This document shows, one piece after another, positions 22,545 through 34,426 of a stretch of 64,000 nucleotides of DNA. The first letter of the stretch is position 1. Each line of letters begins with the position of its first letter. Below the pieces are notes generated by a model. That model saw only the letters and a program-made list of their open reading frames with translations, was not told the DNA's origin and searched no databases. The DNA comes from Siphonodentalium dalli. Lineage: Eukaryota; Mollusca; Scaphopoda; Gadilida; Siphonodentaliidae. Where the stretch lies: positions 134,247,282-134,311,281 of the forward strand of contig CP136062.1 of the NCBI GenBank assembly GCA_032622095.1. The letters are read 5' to 3'. A program made the position numbers and the translations under genes.

Positions 22545-22702
22545 ATGTCAAAAGAATCATTTGCAGCGAAAATTAGACCTGGCGTCGGCGTGGCGGTGCT
22601 CTTGAAAAATATACATCAACCAGATTGTATCCTGCTTGGACAGCGAAAAGGGATAACAGGAGATGGACTATTCGCTTTGCCAGGAGGTCATCTCGAATTC
22701 GG
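22545..22702 (+). CDS. NUDT15: NUDT15-like gene, exon 1
   Basis: The start ATG is 22545 ([15 protein letters not shown]). An upstream in-frame ATG at 22494 would add a tail not seen in the family. The donor is GG|GTAAAT. Confidence 0.88.
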
Positions 22703-25700
22703 GTAAATGTAAAAAAAAATTAAATACATAACCCACAACTCCATGCGAAACAACTTCCCTGGATTTCCTCTCCAAATTTCTGAAAAACTAATATTGATTT
22801 TAGAAGCACCGATAGTTCTAGTTCTGAAGTATTGGGGGGGGGGGGGGGGGGGGGGGGGGGTAGGCCTAATCCCCGGGAAATTTCAACCGCACCCGCTCTC
22901 ATGAAGTTGGAATCTTCTAACTCATCTCAAGTTGTCCAACTGTTGGAAATTTCTAATCTGACATTGCACCTGCACCATGAGTGGAAATAAAAAGAAAACG
23001 ACCGAAAGTTAAATTCCGCAAATGTCGGGGGTATATATATATATATATATACTAGAAGGTGACCCGACTTCGTCCGGGTTTGACCTTGAATTGTCTATTT
23101 TGAAGGCCAAGGTCAAGTGGGGTCACGATTTGACCCGTCCAAAACAGTGCCCGAACAAAAGTACCCGACAAAAGTACCCGTCGAAATCCATCCGGTTTTA
23201 CCTGATTTGACCTTGAATTGACCATTTTGAAGGTCAGGTGGGGTCAAACACCAACACCCCAAAAATGGTGGAAATCGGCCCAGCGGATACCGGGAAATCG
23301 GCCCAGCGGATACCGAGATACCCTATGCATAAAATTTCGTCCGTAAAAATCCGCCAGTTTAACCCGATTTGATTTCCACTCAAGTATATAAACGCGCCTC
23401 ATATACACACGCTCATTAATTATCAAGTTTCAACGTAAAGATAAATTACCATCGGTGCCCGAGATATCGCCAAGACATCTGAAACAGTCAAATGCATCGG
23501 CCGGTTAAGCGTAGGGTTGAAACGATTACTCGACTAGTCGTAGACGACGCTGAAATGTCAGAACGTCGACTCTGAATTTTGCCGTCGACTAATCGGAACA
23601 TAGTGTATTAGTTCCATGTATAACGTTTTCAAGATCGATTCCGACATAAACGGTGTTAACTGCGTGTAAGTTACAGTAAGTTTTACGTTTGGTGACACCC
23701 GGAATTGACAGTGTTACTAGTATAGACACACACAGTGACCCGACTATTAATCGAAAGAATGAAATTGACAACACAATGTCTCACTCGTCGTTTGAGGTCA
23801 AAGACATCACTGCGACATGATGGCAATGATTGACGCGGCTTTATCGTTTGTCGGAGACCGCTTTGATCTAGACACTGTGTATATTTCAATTGATCAACTG
23901 AAGGTTGCTTAAGGTGACATCATTGTTGCTACCGTATATAAATGATACTGACATTAAGAACTGGCTATCGTATTCTACAACATAGCCTATTCTATAGGGC
24001 GTATTTAGTCGGAACATTAACATTTTATAGTGACACCGCTTGGCACCGGTTTATTGGTGATCACGTGACTAAACGAAATCTCGAACGCAGATATTAAATT
24101 TAAAACCTGTATAAATGATCGAGTTTCTAATTATTATCCACCACATGTCTAATTATATAATTACATTCAGTGTGTTGGATAAATATCAAGATGTTTACAG
24201 TATTATTTCCCAAATAAATTGGTGTCTATGCAGGGAAATGCGCTACGCAATAGACCGTCATCGCATCAGTCATCAGTGTACGCCATGTACGATGAATTTT
24301 CCGTACCATGTTATGTTTGAAAGTTTTGATATCGGGTACCGACTAGTCGACGCAACGCGACTTTTGGGTCTCGACTAGTCGACTCTGAAATTCACTAATC
24401 GTTTCAACACTAGTTAAGCGTTAACGTGATCTAACGTTATGACCTCTAACGACGTCATAGAAGTTACGCATTGTTTTTATCCTGATGGAAGATATAGTAC
24501 CACTTCTTCTTGATAATTGAGGCAGATAACTAAAACGGATGCATACGAATTATATATCGTTGGAAAGAGGAAACACGAAAGATTCTCACAGTGTCATTAT
24601 TATGACTGGCATTTTATTATTCGCGCTGTTTCGAATCGATTTGTAAGCACCGAACTCAAATGAAAGTCCCGTAACACAGCGTAAAAACAGATTTGACGTC
24701 GGCACGTGAAAAGTTGACCTCGGATCTGAAAATCAATAGGCCTATGTTACTCCTGACCCGAAAATACCCCCACATACCAAGTTTCATCGAAATCGGGTCG
24801 GCCGTTGTCGAGTTCATCGATTACACACACACAAACAAACAAACAAACAGATCTTCCAAAATATATAATAGATATATTTTTTAGACAAACCTATTTCCCA
24901 TGGTCTGTATATTCGAAAATGTGCAACTCCCGCGAGTTCCGATCCCAGAACATTTGCTATAAACGTGTAATAAACGTGCTATATGTAACTTATAACATAT
25001 TTTACCAAAATGAACTATGTAAGTATGTTGTACCACACAAGTTGTGCAGAGCGAAGGCAGTTATGGATTTTCATCCCATGGTCTATTTATAAATAGAATA
25101 TGCATGGGACAACACGCGTGCGCGTACGACGTGTGAGTTTATAGTGCAGCTTATATACTTTTGCTCACTTTTTCCTTTTAAGCGAAGAATGGATTGAATG
25201 CGCCGAGCGGGAGCTTATGGAGGAGACAGGACTTAAAATGAAAGATGCTTGCGTCGCTACAATAAATAACACAGTGCTTCTATCAGAGAAATATCACTAC
25301 GTTACCATCTTTGTTAGCGGACAACTCGACACTGACTATAAAACAGAAGCAGAAAATCTGGAGCCCCACAAATGTTATGGTGAGAATTTTACATGCCGCG
25401 CTTCACACTGAAACCATCATGTTAACATTTAAAATGCTAATGCAGTTATATATACTACTAGAAGGTGACCCGACTTCGTCCGGGGTTTGACCTTGAATTG
25501 TCTATTTTGAAGGCCAAGGTCAAGTGGGGTCACGATTTGACCCGTCCAAAACACTGCCCGAACAAAAGTACCCGACAAAAGTACCCGTCGAAATCCATCC
25601 GGTTTTACCCGATTTGACTTTTTAACCCGATTTGATTTCCACTCAAGTATATAAACGCGCCTCATATACACACGCTCATTAATTATCAAGTTTCAACGTA

Positions 25701-28700
25701 AGGATAAATTACCATCGGTGCCCGAGATATCGCCAAGACGTCTGAAACAGTCAAATGCATCGGCCGGTTAAGCGTTAACGTGATCTAACGTTATGAACTC
25801 TAACGACGTCATAGAAGTTACGCATTGTTTTTATCCTGATGGAAGATAGTACCACTTCTTCTTGATAATCGAGGCAGATAACTAAAACGGATACATACGC
25901 ATTATATATCGTTGGAAAGAGGAAACACGAAAGATTCTCACAGTGTCATTATTATGACTGGCATTTTATTATTCGCGCTGTTTCGAATCGATTTGTAAGC
26001 ACCGAACTCAAATGAAAGTCCCGTAACACAGCGTAAAAACAGATTTGACCGCGGCACGTGAAAAGTTGACATCGGATCTGAAAATTGATAGGCCCATGCC
26101 ACCCCCCGGCCGAAAATACCCCCACATACCAAGTTTCATCGAAATCGGCTCGGTCGTTTTCGAGTCCATCGCGATCACACACACACACACACAGACACAC
26201 ACACAGATCTTCCAAAAATATATAATAGACTAGCCGATGAGCCCGACGTTGTCCGGGCTATTCAAAAACCAAATTTCAAGTCGATAGCTCTACCCAGCCC
26301 GACGTTGTCCGGGCTATTCAAAAACCAAATTTCAAGTCGATAGCTCTACCCGTTTCCGAGATCTGGTCTGCGCATGCGCGAAGATGGCGTCGCACGGGCT
26401 CGGCGACCCGATAAAATTCCTATCCGGGGCAAGATACATTCACATACCAAATTTCAAGTCGATAATTGCTCCACCCGTTTCCGAGATCTCGTCTGCGCAT
26501 GCGCGAAGCTGGCGTCGCACGGGCTCGGCGACCCGATAAAATTCGTATCCGGGGCAAGATACATTCACATAGCAAATTTCAAGTCGATAGCTCCACCGTT
26601 TCCGAGATCTCGTCTGCGCATGCGCGAAGCGGTCGCCGCACGGGCTCGCCAATACGACAACGTCCACCGCCTGGTCAAACTACACACACGTACCAAGTTT
26701 CGTCCCGATCGGTCGAGAATCGTAGATTTGTATAAATGACAGACAAACATACAGACAGACAGACAAACAAACAGAGGTCTTCAAAATATATATGAGACTA
26801 GCCGATGAGCCCGACGTTGTCCGGGCTATTCAAAAACCAATTTTCAAGTCGATAGCTCTACCCAGCCCGACGTTGTCCGGGCTATTCAAAAACCAAATTT
26901 CAAGTCGATAGCTGTACCCGTTTCCTAGATCTGGTCTGCGCATGCGCGAAGCTGGCGTCGCACGGGCTCGGCGACCCGAAAATATTCGTATCCGGGGCAA
27001 GATACATTCACATACCAAATTTCAAGTCGATAGCTCCACCCGTTTCCGAGATCTGGTCTGCGCATGCGCGAAGCTGGCGTCGCACGGACTCGGCGACCCG
27101 ATAAAATTCGTATCCGGGGCAAGATACATTCACATAGCAAATTTCAAGTCGATAGCTCCACCCGTTTCCGAGATCTCGTCTGCGCATGCGCGAAGCTGGT
27201 GTCGCACGGGCTCGGCGACCCGATAAAATTCGTATCCGGGGCAAGATACATTCACATAGCAAATTTCAAGTCGATAGCTCCGCCCGTTTCCGAGATCTCG
27301 TCTGCGCATGCGCGAAGCGGGCGCCGCACGGGCTCGCCAATACGACAACGTTCACCGCCTGGTCAAACTACACACACGTACCAAGTTTCGTCCCGATCGG
27401 TCGAGAATCGTAGATTTGTATAAATGACAGACAGACAGACAGACAGACAAACAAACAAACAGAGGTCTTCAAAAATATATATGAGACTAGCTGGTGGGCC
27501 CGACTTCGTCCGGGCTATTCGTCCGGGCTATTTTTGGATTTCTTTGCCATAAACCTGACTATATGATCGTATAATTATATATGAGCAAGGACACGGTCGC
27601 ATGCGAAATTGGACCCGATTTGACCTTGAATTGAACATTTTGAAGGTCAACGTCAGGTCGGGGTAACGATTTGACCCGTCCAAAACACTCCCCGGACAAA
27701 AGTACCTAGGTATCAAATTTCGTCGAAATCCGTCCGTTTTAATTACCCGATTTGACCTTGAATTGACCATTTTGAAGGTCAATGTCAGGTCGGGGTCACG
27801 ATTTGACCCGTCCAAAACACTCCCCGGACAAAATTATCCCTAGGTATCAAATTTCGTCGAAATCCGTCTGGCAGTTTTCCCGGCCATTGCTGATAAACAG
27901 ACAGACAAACAGAAGTCCCAAAATATATATTAGACTAGAAGGTGACCCGACTTCGTCCGGGCTTTGACCTGAATTGACCATTTTGAAGGTCAAGGTCAGT
28001 TGGGGTAACGATTTGACCCGTCCAAAACACTGCCCGGACAAAAGTTCCTGACAAAACTACCCGTCGAAATCCATCCTGTTTTACCCGATTTGACCTTGAA
28101 TTGATCATTTTGAAGGTCAAGGTTAGGTCGGGGACACGACTCGACCCGTCCAAAACACCCAGTGGACAAAAGTAACCCTATGTATCAAATTTCGTCGAAA
28201 TCCCATCAAAATTCGCGATTTGACCTTGAATTGACCCGATTTCAAGGTCAAGGTCACGTCGCACGGGCAAATGAATAGGCTTATGAGACTCCCCACACGA
28301 AAGTATCCCCACATACCATGTTTCATCGAAATCCTGTGATATTCGGCCGTTTGACCTTGAATTGACCCGATTTCAAGGTCAAGGTCACGTCGCACGGGTA
28401 AATTAGTAGGCATATGTCACTCCCCGGCCGAAAATAACCCCACATACCGAGTTTCATCGAAATCGGCTTGGCCGTTTTCGAGTCCATCGATTACAGACAC
28501 ACACACAGACAGATCTTCCAAAATATATAATAGACTAGAAGGTGACCCGACTTCGTCCGGGCTTTGACCTTGAATTGTCCATTTTGAAGGTCAAGGTCAA
28601 GTGGGGTCACGATTTGACCAGTCCAAAACACTGCCCAGACAAAGGTACCCGACAAACGTGCCCGTCGAAATCCATCCTGTTTAACACGATTTGACCTTGA

Positions 28701-31700
28701 ATTGATTATTTTGAAGGTCGGGGTCACGACTCGACCCGTCCAAAACACTCAGTGGACAAAAGAAACCCCACGCATAAAATTTCGTCGAAATCCCATCAAA
28801 ATTGGCGATATGACCTTCAATTGACCCGATTTCAAGGTCAAGGTCACGTCGCACGGGCAAATGGATATGTTTGTGAGACTCCCCATACGAAAGTACCCCC
28901 ACATACCAAGTTTCATCGAAATCCCGTAATATTCGGGCGTTTGACCTTGAAATGACCCGATTTCAGGTCAAGGTCACGTCGCACGGGGAAATTAATAGGT
29001 TTATGCCACTCCCCGGCCGAAGATACCCCCACATACCAAGTTTCATCGAAATCCCGTGATATTCGGGCGTTTGACCTTGAAATTACCCGATTTCAAGTTC
29101 AAGGTCACGTCGCAAGGGCAAATTAATAGGCCTATGCCCGTTCCCGGCCGAAAATACCCCCACATACAAAGTTTCATCGAAATCGGGTCGGCCGTTTTCG
29201 AGTTCATCGCGAACACACAGACACACAGACAGATCTTCCAAAATATGTAATAGACTAGAAGGTGACCCGACTTCGTCCGGGCTATTCAAAAACCAAATTT
29301 CAAGTCGATTGCTCCACCCGTTTCCGAGATCTGGTCTGCGCATGCGCGAAGCTGGCGTCGCACGGGCTCGGCGACCCGATAAAATTCGTATCCGGGGCAA
29401 GATACATTCACATACCAAATTTCAAGTCGATAGCTCCACCCGTTTCCGAGATCTCGTCTGCGCATGCGCGAAGCGGTCGCCGCACGGGCTCGCCAATACG
29501 ACAACGTCCACCGCCTGGTCAAACTACACACACGTACCAAGTTTCGTCCCGATCGGTCGAGAATCGTAGATTTGTATAAATGACAGACAAACATACAGAT
29601 AGCTCCACCCGTTTCCGAGATATATAGCCCAATGTCATTTGCGGATACCTCGGCCGGTGATGAGTTAACGCGACATCGGCCGGTTAAGAGTTAACGCGAT
29701 CACGTCACGATATGTTGATGGCGTAATATATTTACGCAATGATTTTCGATGAGCGAAGCATGATCCTGCGTTCTTCCCGATAATTAAGGTAGAAACTTTA
29801 AACGTACACCGGCGTGTGATACATCATTGGAAAGATGAAGCGCCACAGATTCTAACCGTGCAAATTATACGACTAGCAATTTATTATTCGCGCTATATCG
29901 AATCGATTTGTGAGCACCGAACTGAAATATATTAGCGCAAAACGGCGTAAAAACAGATTTGACCTCGGCACGTGAAAAGTTGACCTCGGATCTGAAAATC
30001 AATAGGCCTATGTTAACCCCCGGCCGAAAATACCCCCACGTACCAAGTTTCATCGAAATCGGCTGGGCCATTTTCGAGTCCATCGATTACACACACACAC
30101 AGACAGATACACACACAGATCTTTCAAAATATATAATAGACTAGCCGATGAGCCCGACGTTGTCCGGGCTATTAAAAAACCAAATTTCAAGTCGATAGCT
30201 CTCGGCGACCCGATAAAATTCGTATCCGGGGCAAGATACATTCACATACCAAATTTCAAGTCGATAGCTCCACCCGTTTCCGAGATCTGGTCTGCGCATG
30301 CGCGAAGCTTGCGTCGCACGGGCTCGGCGACCCGATAAAATTCGTATCCGGGGCCACCCGGGCAAGATACATTCACATAGCAAATTTCAAGTCGATAGCT
30401 CCACCCGTTTCCGAGATCTCGTCTGCCCATGCGCTGCGCGGGCGTCGCACGGGTTCGCCAATACGACAACGACGACCGCCTGGTCAAACTACACACACGT
30501 ACCAAGTTTCGTCCCGACCGGTCGAGAATCGTAGATTTGTATAAATGACAGACAGACAGAGGTCTTCAAAATATATTATAGACTAGCCGATGAGCCCGAC
30601 GTTGTCCGGGCTATTCAAAAAACAAATTTCAAGTCGAAAGCTCCACCCGCTTCCGAGATCTGGTCTGAAAACCAAATTTCAAGTCGATAGCTCTACCCGT
30701 TTCCGATATCTGGTCTGCGCATGCGCGAAGCTGGCGTCGCACGGGCTCGGCGACCCGATAAAATTCGTATCCGGGGCAAGATACATTCACATACCAAATT
30801 TCAAGTCGATAGCTCCGCCCGTTTCCGAGATCTCGTCTGCGCATGCGCGAAGCTGGCGTCGCACGGGCTCGGCGACCCGATAAAATTCGTATCCGGGGCA
30901 AGATACATTCACATAGCAAATTTCAAGTCGATAGCTCCGCCCGTTTCCGAGATCTCGTCTGCGCATGCGCTGCACGGGCGTCGCACGGGCTCGCCAATAC
31001 GACAACGACCACCGCCTGGTCAAACTACACTCACGTACCAAGTTTCGTCCCGATCGGTCAAGAATTGTAGATTTGTATTAATGACAGACAGACAAACAAA
31101 CATACAGACAGAGGTCTTCAAAATATATATGAGATAATCCCCCAAAGACATATTGTGTGCTTATTATCGATGAGCCCGACGTTGTCCGGGCGACGTTGTC
31201 CGGGCTATTCAAAAACCAAATTTCAAGTCGATAGCTCCACCCGTTTCCGAGATCTAGTCTGCGCATGCGCGAAGCTGGTGTCGCACGGACTCGGCGACCC
31301 GATAAAATTCGTATCCGGGGCAAGATAGATTCACATACCAAATTTCAAGTCGATAGCTCCACCCGTTGCCGAGATCTCGTCTGCGCATGCGCGAAGCTGG
31401 CGTCGCACGGGCTCGGCGACCCGATAAAATTCGCATCCGGGGCAAGATACATTCACATACCGTATATCAAGTCGATAGCTCCACCCGTTTCCGAGATCTC
31501 GTCTGCGCATGCGCGAAGCGGGCGCCGCACGGGCTCGCCAATACGACAACGTTCACCGCCTGGTCAAACTACACACACGTACCAAGTTTCGTCCCGATCG
31601 GTCGAGAATCGTAGATTTGTATAAATGACAGACAGACAAACAAACAAACAAACATACATACAGACAGAGGTCTTCAAAATATATATGAGATAATCCCCCA

Positions 31701-32929
31701 AAGACATATTGTGTGCTTATTATAGTGAATCAACACGGGAGAAGCTTCTATATATATATCGTTTTCATGATTTGGCAAAGAATATATAGTCACAGTTACT
31801 GGACATAAATAGCTCTTTATATTTGGATACCGATTTATAAACTCGATTAAACCCTTATTTTTGGGACTTTATGTCCAGTAACTGTGATATAGTGTAAACG
31901 AGAAATAAGAAATGTTCTTTATCAACAGTTCGTGTATAACTGATCATAAGATGTGTCTCGTTTATTTCATATATATAATACAGGCTTAATTGCGGTCTAT
32001 AATCACTCTAACTTACGGCGTTTACAAATCGTTATGGTCAAGATCCATAGAAAGAAAAGACAATCATGATTCATGACCACCCTATATATAGGGTATCTGC
32101 ATGTCGGAAAGGAATAATGAAGGCAGCATAGATGAATCGGTACAAGTTATCACATCAGAGCTGATCAATAATACCTCCTGATTGAACAACAATACTTCAC
32201 CTCATAATAAAAAGAAAAAGAAAACAAACCATGGTATGACATTGATCGCAAAATTCAATACAGAAATTTGAAACATCTTAGCAGAAAGTTAACACATTAA
32301 ACAAACCTTTTCGATCTCAGGTCATGTACGAGGCAAAATTATAGAACAAATCATCAGGAAGAAACAAAGGGAGTTGCGTTTCTAAGGAAACTGAAGGAAA
32401 AACGATCTCGAAACGGCTGGGGTTAAAAAAAAAATATATTGATTTCCTTATCACAATCAAACAGGAAGTAAAGACACCTTCAAGAAAAATATAGTTCCAT
32501 TTTAAATGTGCCTTTTCATGTTGACAAAATGTCAAAAAATTTCAACCACCCTTACACCAGCCCAAGTTTATCTCACGTACAGTCAACACTAAATAACCCA
32601 ACACAATTTTAATCTGTATTCTAATTAACATAATAATAACATTGAACTTTTTCATTGCGCTAAGCTCGTATGTCACTGCGCGTGCCGATAATACACGTGT
32701 GTCTTACTGAATAAATATGAGGCGGGTTTAGGAGCTACTTATGTGATAAAACATTATTTACAATATTTGCTATAAATAATCCGCCAGAAATATGAAGTCC
32801 AATGTACATCTAATTGTTTTAACCATTCCAGGATGGAGTTGGATAAAATGGTGCGATAAACCACAAAAAGACCAACTGTTCTGGGCACTAAAGACTGCCG
32901 TTGAACAAGGCTACGATCCTTTCAGATGA
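22545..32929 (+). CDS. NUDT15: NUDT15-like Nudix hydrolase, 3 exons, 150 aa
   Basis: Exons 22545-22702, 25183-25379 and 32832-32929 have GT-AG introns and matching phases, and sum to 453 nt. The Nudix box spans residues 48-70 ([20 protein letters not shown] then TGL) and fits GX5EX7REUXEEXGU with all catalytic Glu and Arg in place. The box is split between exons 1 and 2 inside Gly-53. The start has [10 protein letters not shown] and ILLGQRKG...[13 protein letters not shown]; the end has [10 protein letters not shown]...YDPFR, both typical of NUDT15 (MTH2), which hydrolyses oxidised or modified purine nucleotides such as 8-oxo-dGTP and thio-dGTP. Human NUDT15 is 164 residues, so the length fits. 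Intron 1 (2.5 kb) and intron 2 (7.5 kb) are packed with transposons. Confidence 0.9.
22837..22861. repeat. Poly-G tract
   Basis: An uninterrupted run of about 25 G in intron 1 of the NUDT15-like gene. Shorter runs occur near 7517, 54668 and 55757. Length may be unreliable in assembly. Confidence 0.8.
23053..24890. mobile_element. Hairpin-headed repeat, type A (copy 1), occupied by a hAT element
   Basis: It starts TAGAAGGTGACCCGACTTCG, a head that folds as CCCG-loop-CGGG. It continues with 'tttgaccttgaattg...gaaggtcaaggtca' blocks and 'accaagtttcatcgaaatcgg', and ends with (CAAA)n then 'agatcttccaaaatatataatag'. The paralogue at 25459-26230 matches both sides but lacks 23512-24420. Confidence 0.7.
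23512..24412. mobile_element. hAT-type element with perfect 8-bp duplication
   Basis: The inverted ends TAGGGTTGAAACGATTA and TAATCGTTTCAACACTA are flanked by GTTAAGCG at 23504-23511 and 24413-24420. Subterminal 'cgactagtcg' palindromes occur near both ends. The 8-bp duplication and TAGGG-type ends indicate hAT. The paralogous copy at 25765-25790 has the single unoccupied GTTAAGCG. No transposase frame is present. Confidence 0.88.
25183..25379 (+). CDS. NUDT15: NUDT15-like gene, exon 2 (catalytic Nudix helix)
   Basis: Acceptor TCCTTTTAAG, donor ATG|GTGAGA. It encodes [17 protein letters not shown] and the strands through EPHKCY. It is flanked on both sides by copies of the same hairpin-headed repeat. 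Confidence 0.9.
26368..27340. repeat. 122-bp type B monomers with GCGCATGCGC core
   Basis: Monomers start near 26371, 26496, 26617, 26939, 27061, 27183 and 27305. The spacing within runs is 121-125, mostly 122. Each contains TGCGCATGCGCGAAG, 'ctcggcgacccgataaaattcgtatccgg' and 'accaaatttcaagtcgatagctcc'. Further runs lie at 29338-29480, 30295-30440, 30717-30980 and 31259-31520. Confidence 0.85.
31134..31725. mobile_element. Last type B element with a ~35-bp flanking duplication
   Basis: The sequence starting 'gagataatcccccaaagaca' and ending 'tgtgtgcttatta' occurs at about 31133-31168 and again at about 31688-31723, flanking a complete type B element. This fits a long target duplication from insertion, or a local tandem duplication. 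Confidence 0.6.
31730..32830. other. Remainder of NUDT15 intron 2, no element identified
   Basis: A pair of complementary blocks, 'atagtcacagttactggacataaa' at about 31783 and 'tttatgtccagtaactgtgata' at about 31869, marks one small inverted-repeat element. Nothing else is recognisable before exon 3. Confidence 0.4.
32832..32929 (+). CDS. NUDT15: NUDT15-like gene, exon 3
   Basis: Acceptor AACCATTCCAG. It encodes [20 protein letters not shown] then [11 protein letters not shown] and TGA, the conserved C-terminal helix of NUDT15. Confidence 0.88.
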
Positions 32930-33173
32930 AAAACTGTCCATTTTGCAGCCGTTATGTAACTACTGGCAGTATTGTTCACGTGTTTTATTTTATAAAATCA
33001 TTAATTAAAAAAAAAAAAGGATATGGAAAACTCTTATATTCTATTTCAATTTACCTGTATCCTACACTATAAAACAGTATCATTGTGCATAGGATTTGGG
33101 AGTTCACCTATTTGCTACACCCACTACGTTAAACTGAATGCGATTTATCTGCATATAGGCCTACTTGTAGTGT

Positions 33174-33450
33174 AAGGCCCACTTAATTTTTTAACCCTCA
33201 AATCACATATATAAGATATATGCCATATTATATACCATTTGGAAGAGTAAGCTCCAAAACATTGTATTATCAACTTATCCGGTGTAATAAATTGTGAACA
33301 TGTTGTTTTTGTTTATTTACCGACTTGTTTTTGTGCTCAAGTTTCATCTGGTTTTGTTGTGGAAAGTGTATTATTTTCAATGGAGGGAGAATAACTCAAT
33401 ATTTTAAAGATAGAGTTATTCCCCTTTGATTGAGAATACATTTAGAACGT
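33174..33450. mobile_element. Truncated copy of the AAGGCCCACTTAA MITE
   Basis: The left end AAGGCCCACTTAATTTT and about 275 bp match the full copies at 55528-56050 and 58180-58635. The right half is absent. Confidence 0.55.
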
Positions 33451-34099
33451 ATTCAACATACCCCCACCCGCTTATTAACGCAACCGGTGTATACTGTTCT
33501 ACAAATTTGAGAAATCTGTGGTCCCATGGGGATTTTATAAATAGATAATTGGTTTTTCCAGTTATTTTGGGACGCGTTAAAGTTGTACCGGTACTGCGAC
33601 CCCGAGTCCGATAAAAGCTGTAGTTGGAATGTCCAAGTTCGAGAAAGTCCTGTTGACTATGCCGATGATTTGAGAAGCTTTATTGTTTTAGGATATTGTA
33701 GAAAGGCTAATATGGCCGTGTCAAATTGAGCTATATAGCGATGGGATATCTCGCAGGACAACACATTTCGGGTTTTCGTGGGGTGTGTATTCGCTGGATG
33801 TCTTATAGTTGCAGTGTGTAACTATCATGACCGCGTTCATTGCGTTCAATTTTTAAGTATGAACAATGTATGGGCCATGCACACTTGAAGATTTTATGGC
33901 GGGAACACAATTTTTGATCCGCATTTAGAAGCTTTCTGGTTTGGTGAATGAAAAACCTGCAGTAATAAGCCGTAGTCTTTTGTAATAATTTGAAGGATTA
34001 GTGTGTTTTAACGGAATTCTGGTTTTTAAATCTCATGCGCCTCCACATAATCCTCAGCACATTGAGGGCGATGGAGTACCAAGTAGATGTAGATGTAGA

Positions 34100-34400
34100 G
34101 ATGTACGTCGCCTTTCTTGTACACGGGTGCCACGTTCGCATTTCTCCAGTCGTCCGGCAATTCGCCAGTTTCGATGGATTTCCGGAAGATATTCGTCAAT
34201 GGTGGAGATATGACGTGAGCCAGGGTTTTTAGGACGATGTTCGGGATTACAATTGGTTCGGTCCAGGCGCCTTTGAAGGTTTCACGTCTTTCAACAGCTT
34301 CGTAACACCTTCTTCGCTGATCTCTAGGTCGGCTATCACATTTTTGGCGCTGGGTAATGGTGGAATTGTATCCCCTGTCTCTCGGGTAAACACGGATTTA
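34100..34400 (-). pseudogene. LINE reverse transcriptase fragment
   Basis: On the minus strand it reads QFKSVFTRETGDTIPPLP, then LEISEEGVTKLLKDVKPSKA and PGPN; after a frame break IVLKTLAHVISPPLTNIFRK and ELPDDWRNANVAPVYKKG. This is the start of a non-LTR reverse transcriptase (the 'K-SKAPGPD' and 'P-W--A-V-PI-KKG' blocks). It differs from the LINE at 17.4-21.2 kb. It is short and frameshifted. Confidence 0.7.
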
Positions 34401-34426
34401 AACTGTTATAATTATAATTTATATTT

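Larger units (their letters stand above)
25459..31725. repeat. Head-to-tail cluster of hairpin-headed repeats filling NUDT15 intron 2
   Basis: Successive elements begin with TAG plus a CCCGAC(G)TT(C/G)GTCCGGG hairpin at 25459, 26231, 26799, 27488, 27936, 28536, 29256, 30142, 30584 and about 31170. Each ends with an ACAGACAGACA/ACACACAG tail and '(a)gatcttccaaaatatataatagac' or 'gaggtcttcaaaatatatatgagac'. Type A bodies carry 'tgaccttgaattgaccattttgaagg' blocks; type B bodies (26231, 26799, 30142, 30584, 31170) carry 1-4 tandem monomers of about 122 bp. The copy at 29256 has an A-type head on a B body, so the modules recombine. No reverse transcriptase or transposase is encoded. All open frames in this stretch are monomer read-through. 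Confidence 0.8.

Noticed and set aside
26231-26265. Hammerhead ribozyme core at the head of type B repeats (CCGATGAG followed by a stem)
   Set aside because: CCGATGA resembles CUGAUGA and is followed by a good stem, but the obligatory GAAA after the stem is absent (sequence reads TATTC) and the U-to-C change hits a core base.
25459-31725. CRISPR-like array
   Set aside because: Repeat and spacer are not distinguishable; units are diverged 122-bp monomers and larger elements in a eukaryotic intron.
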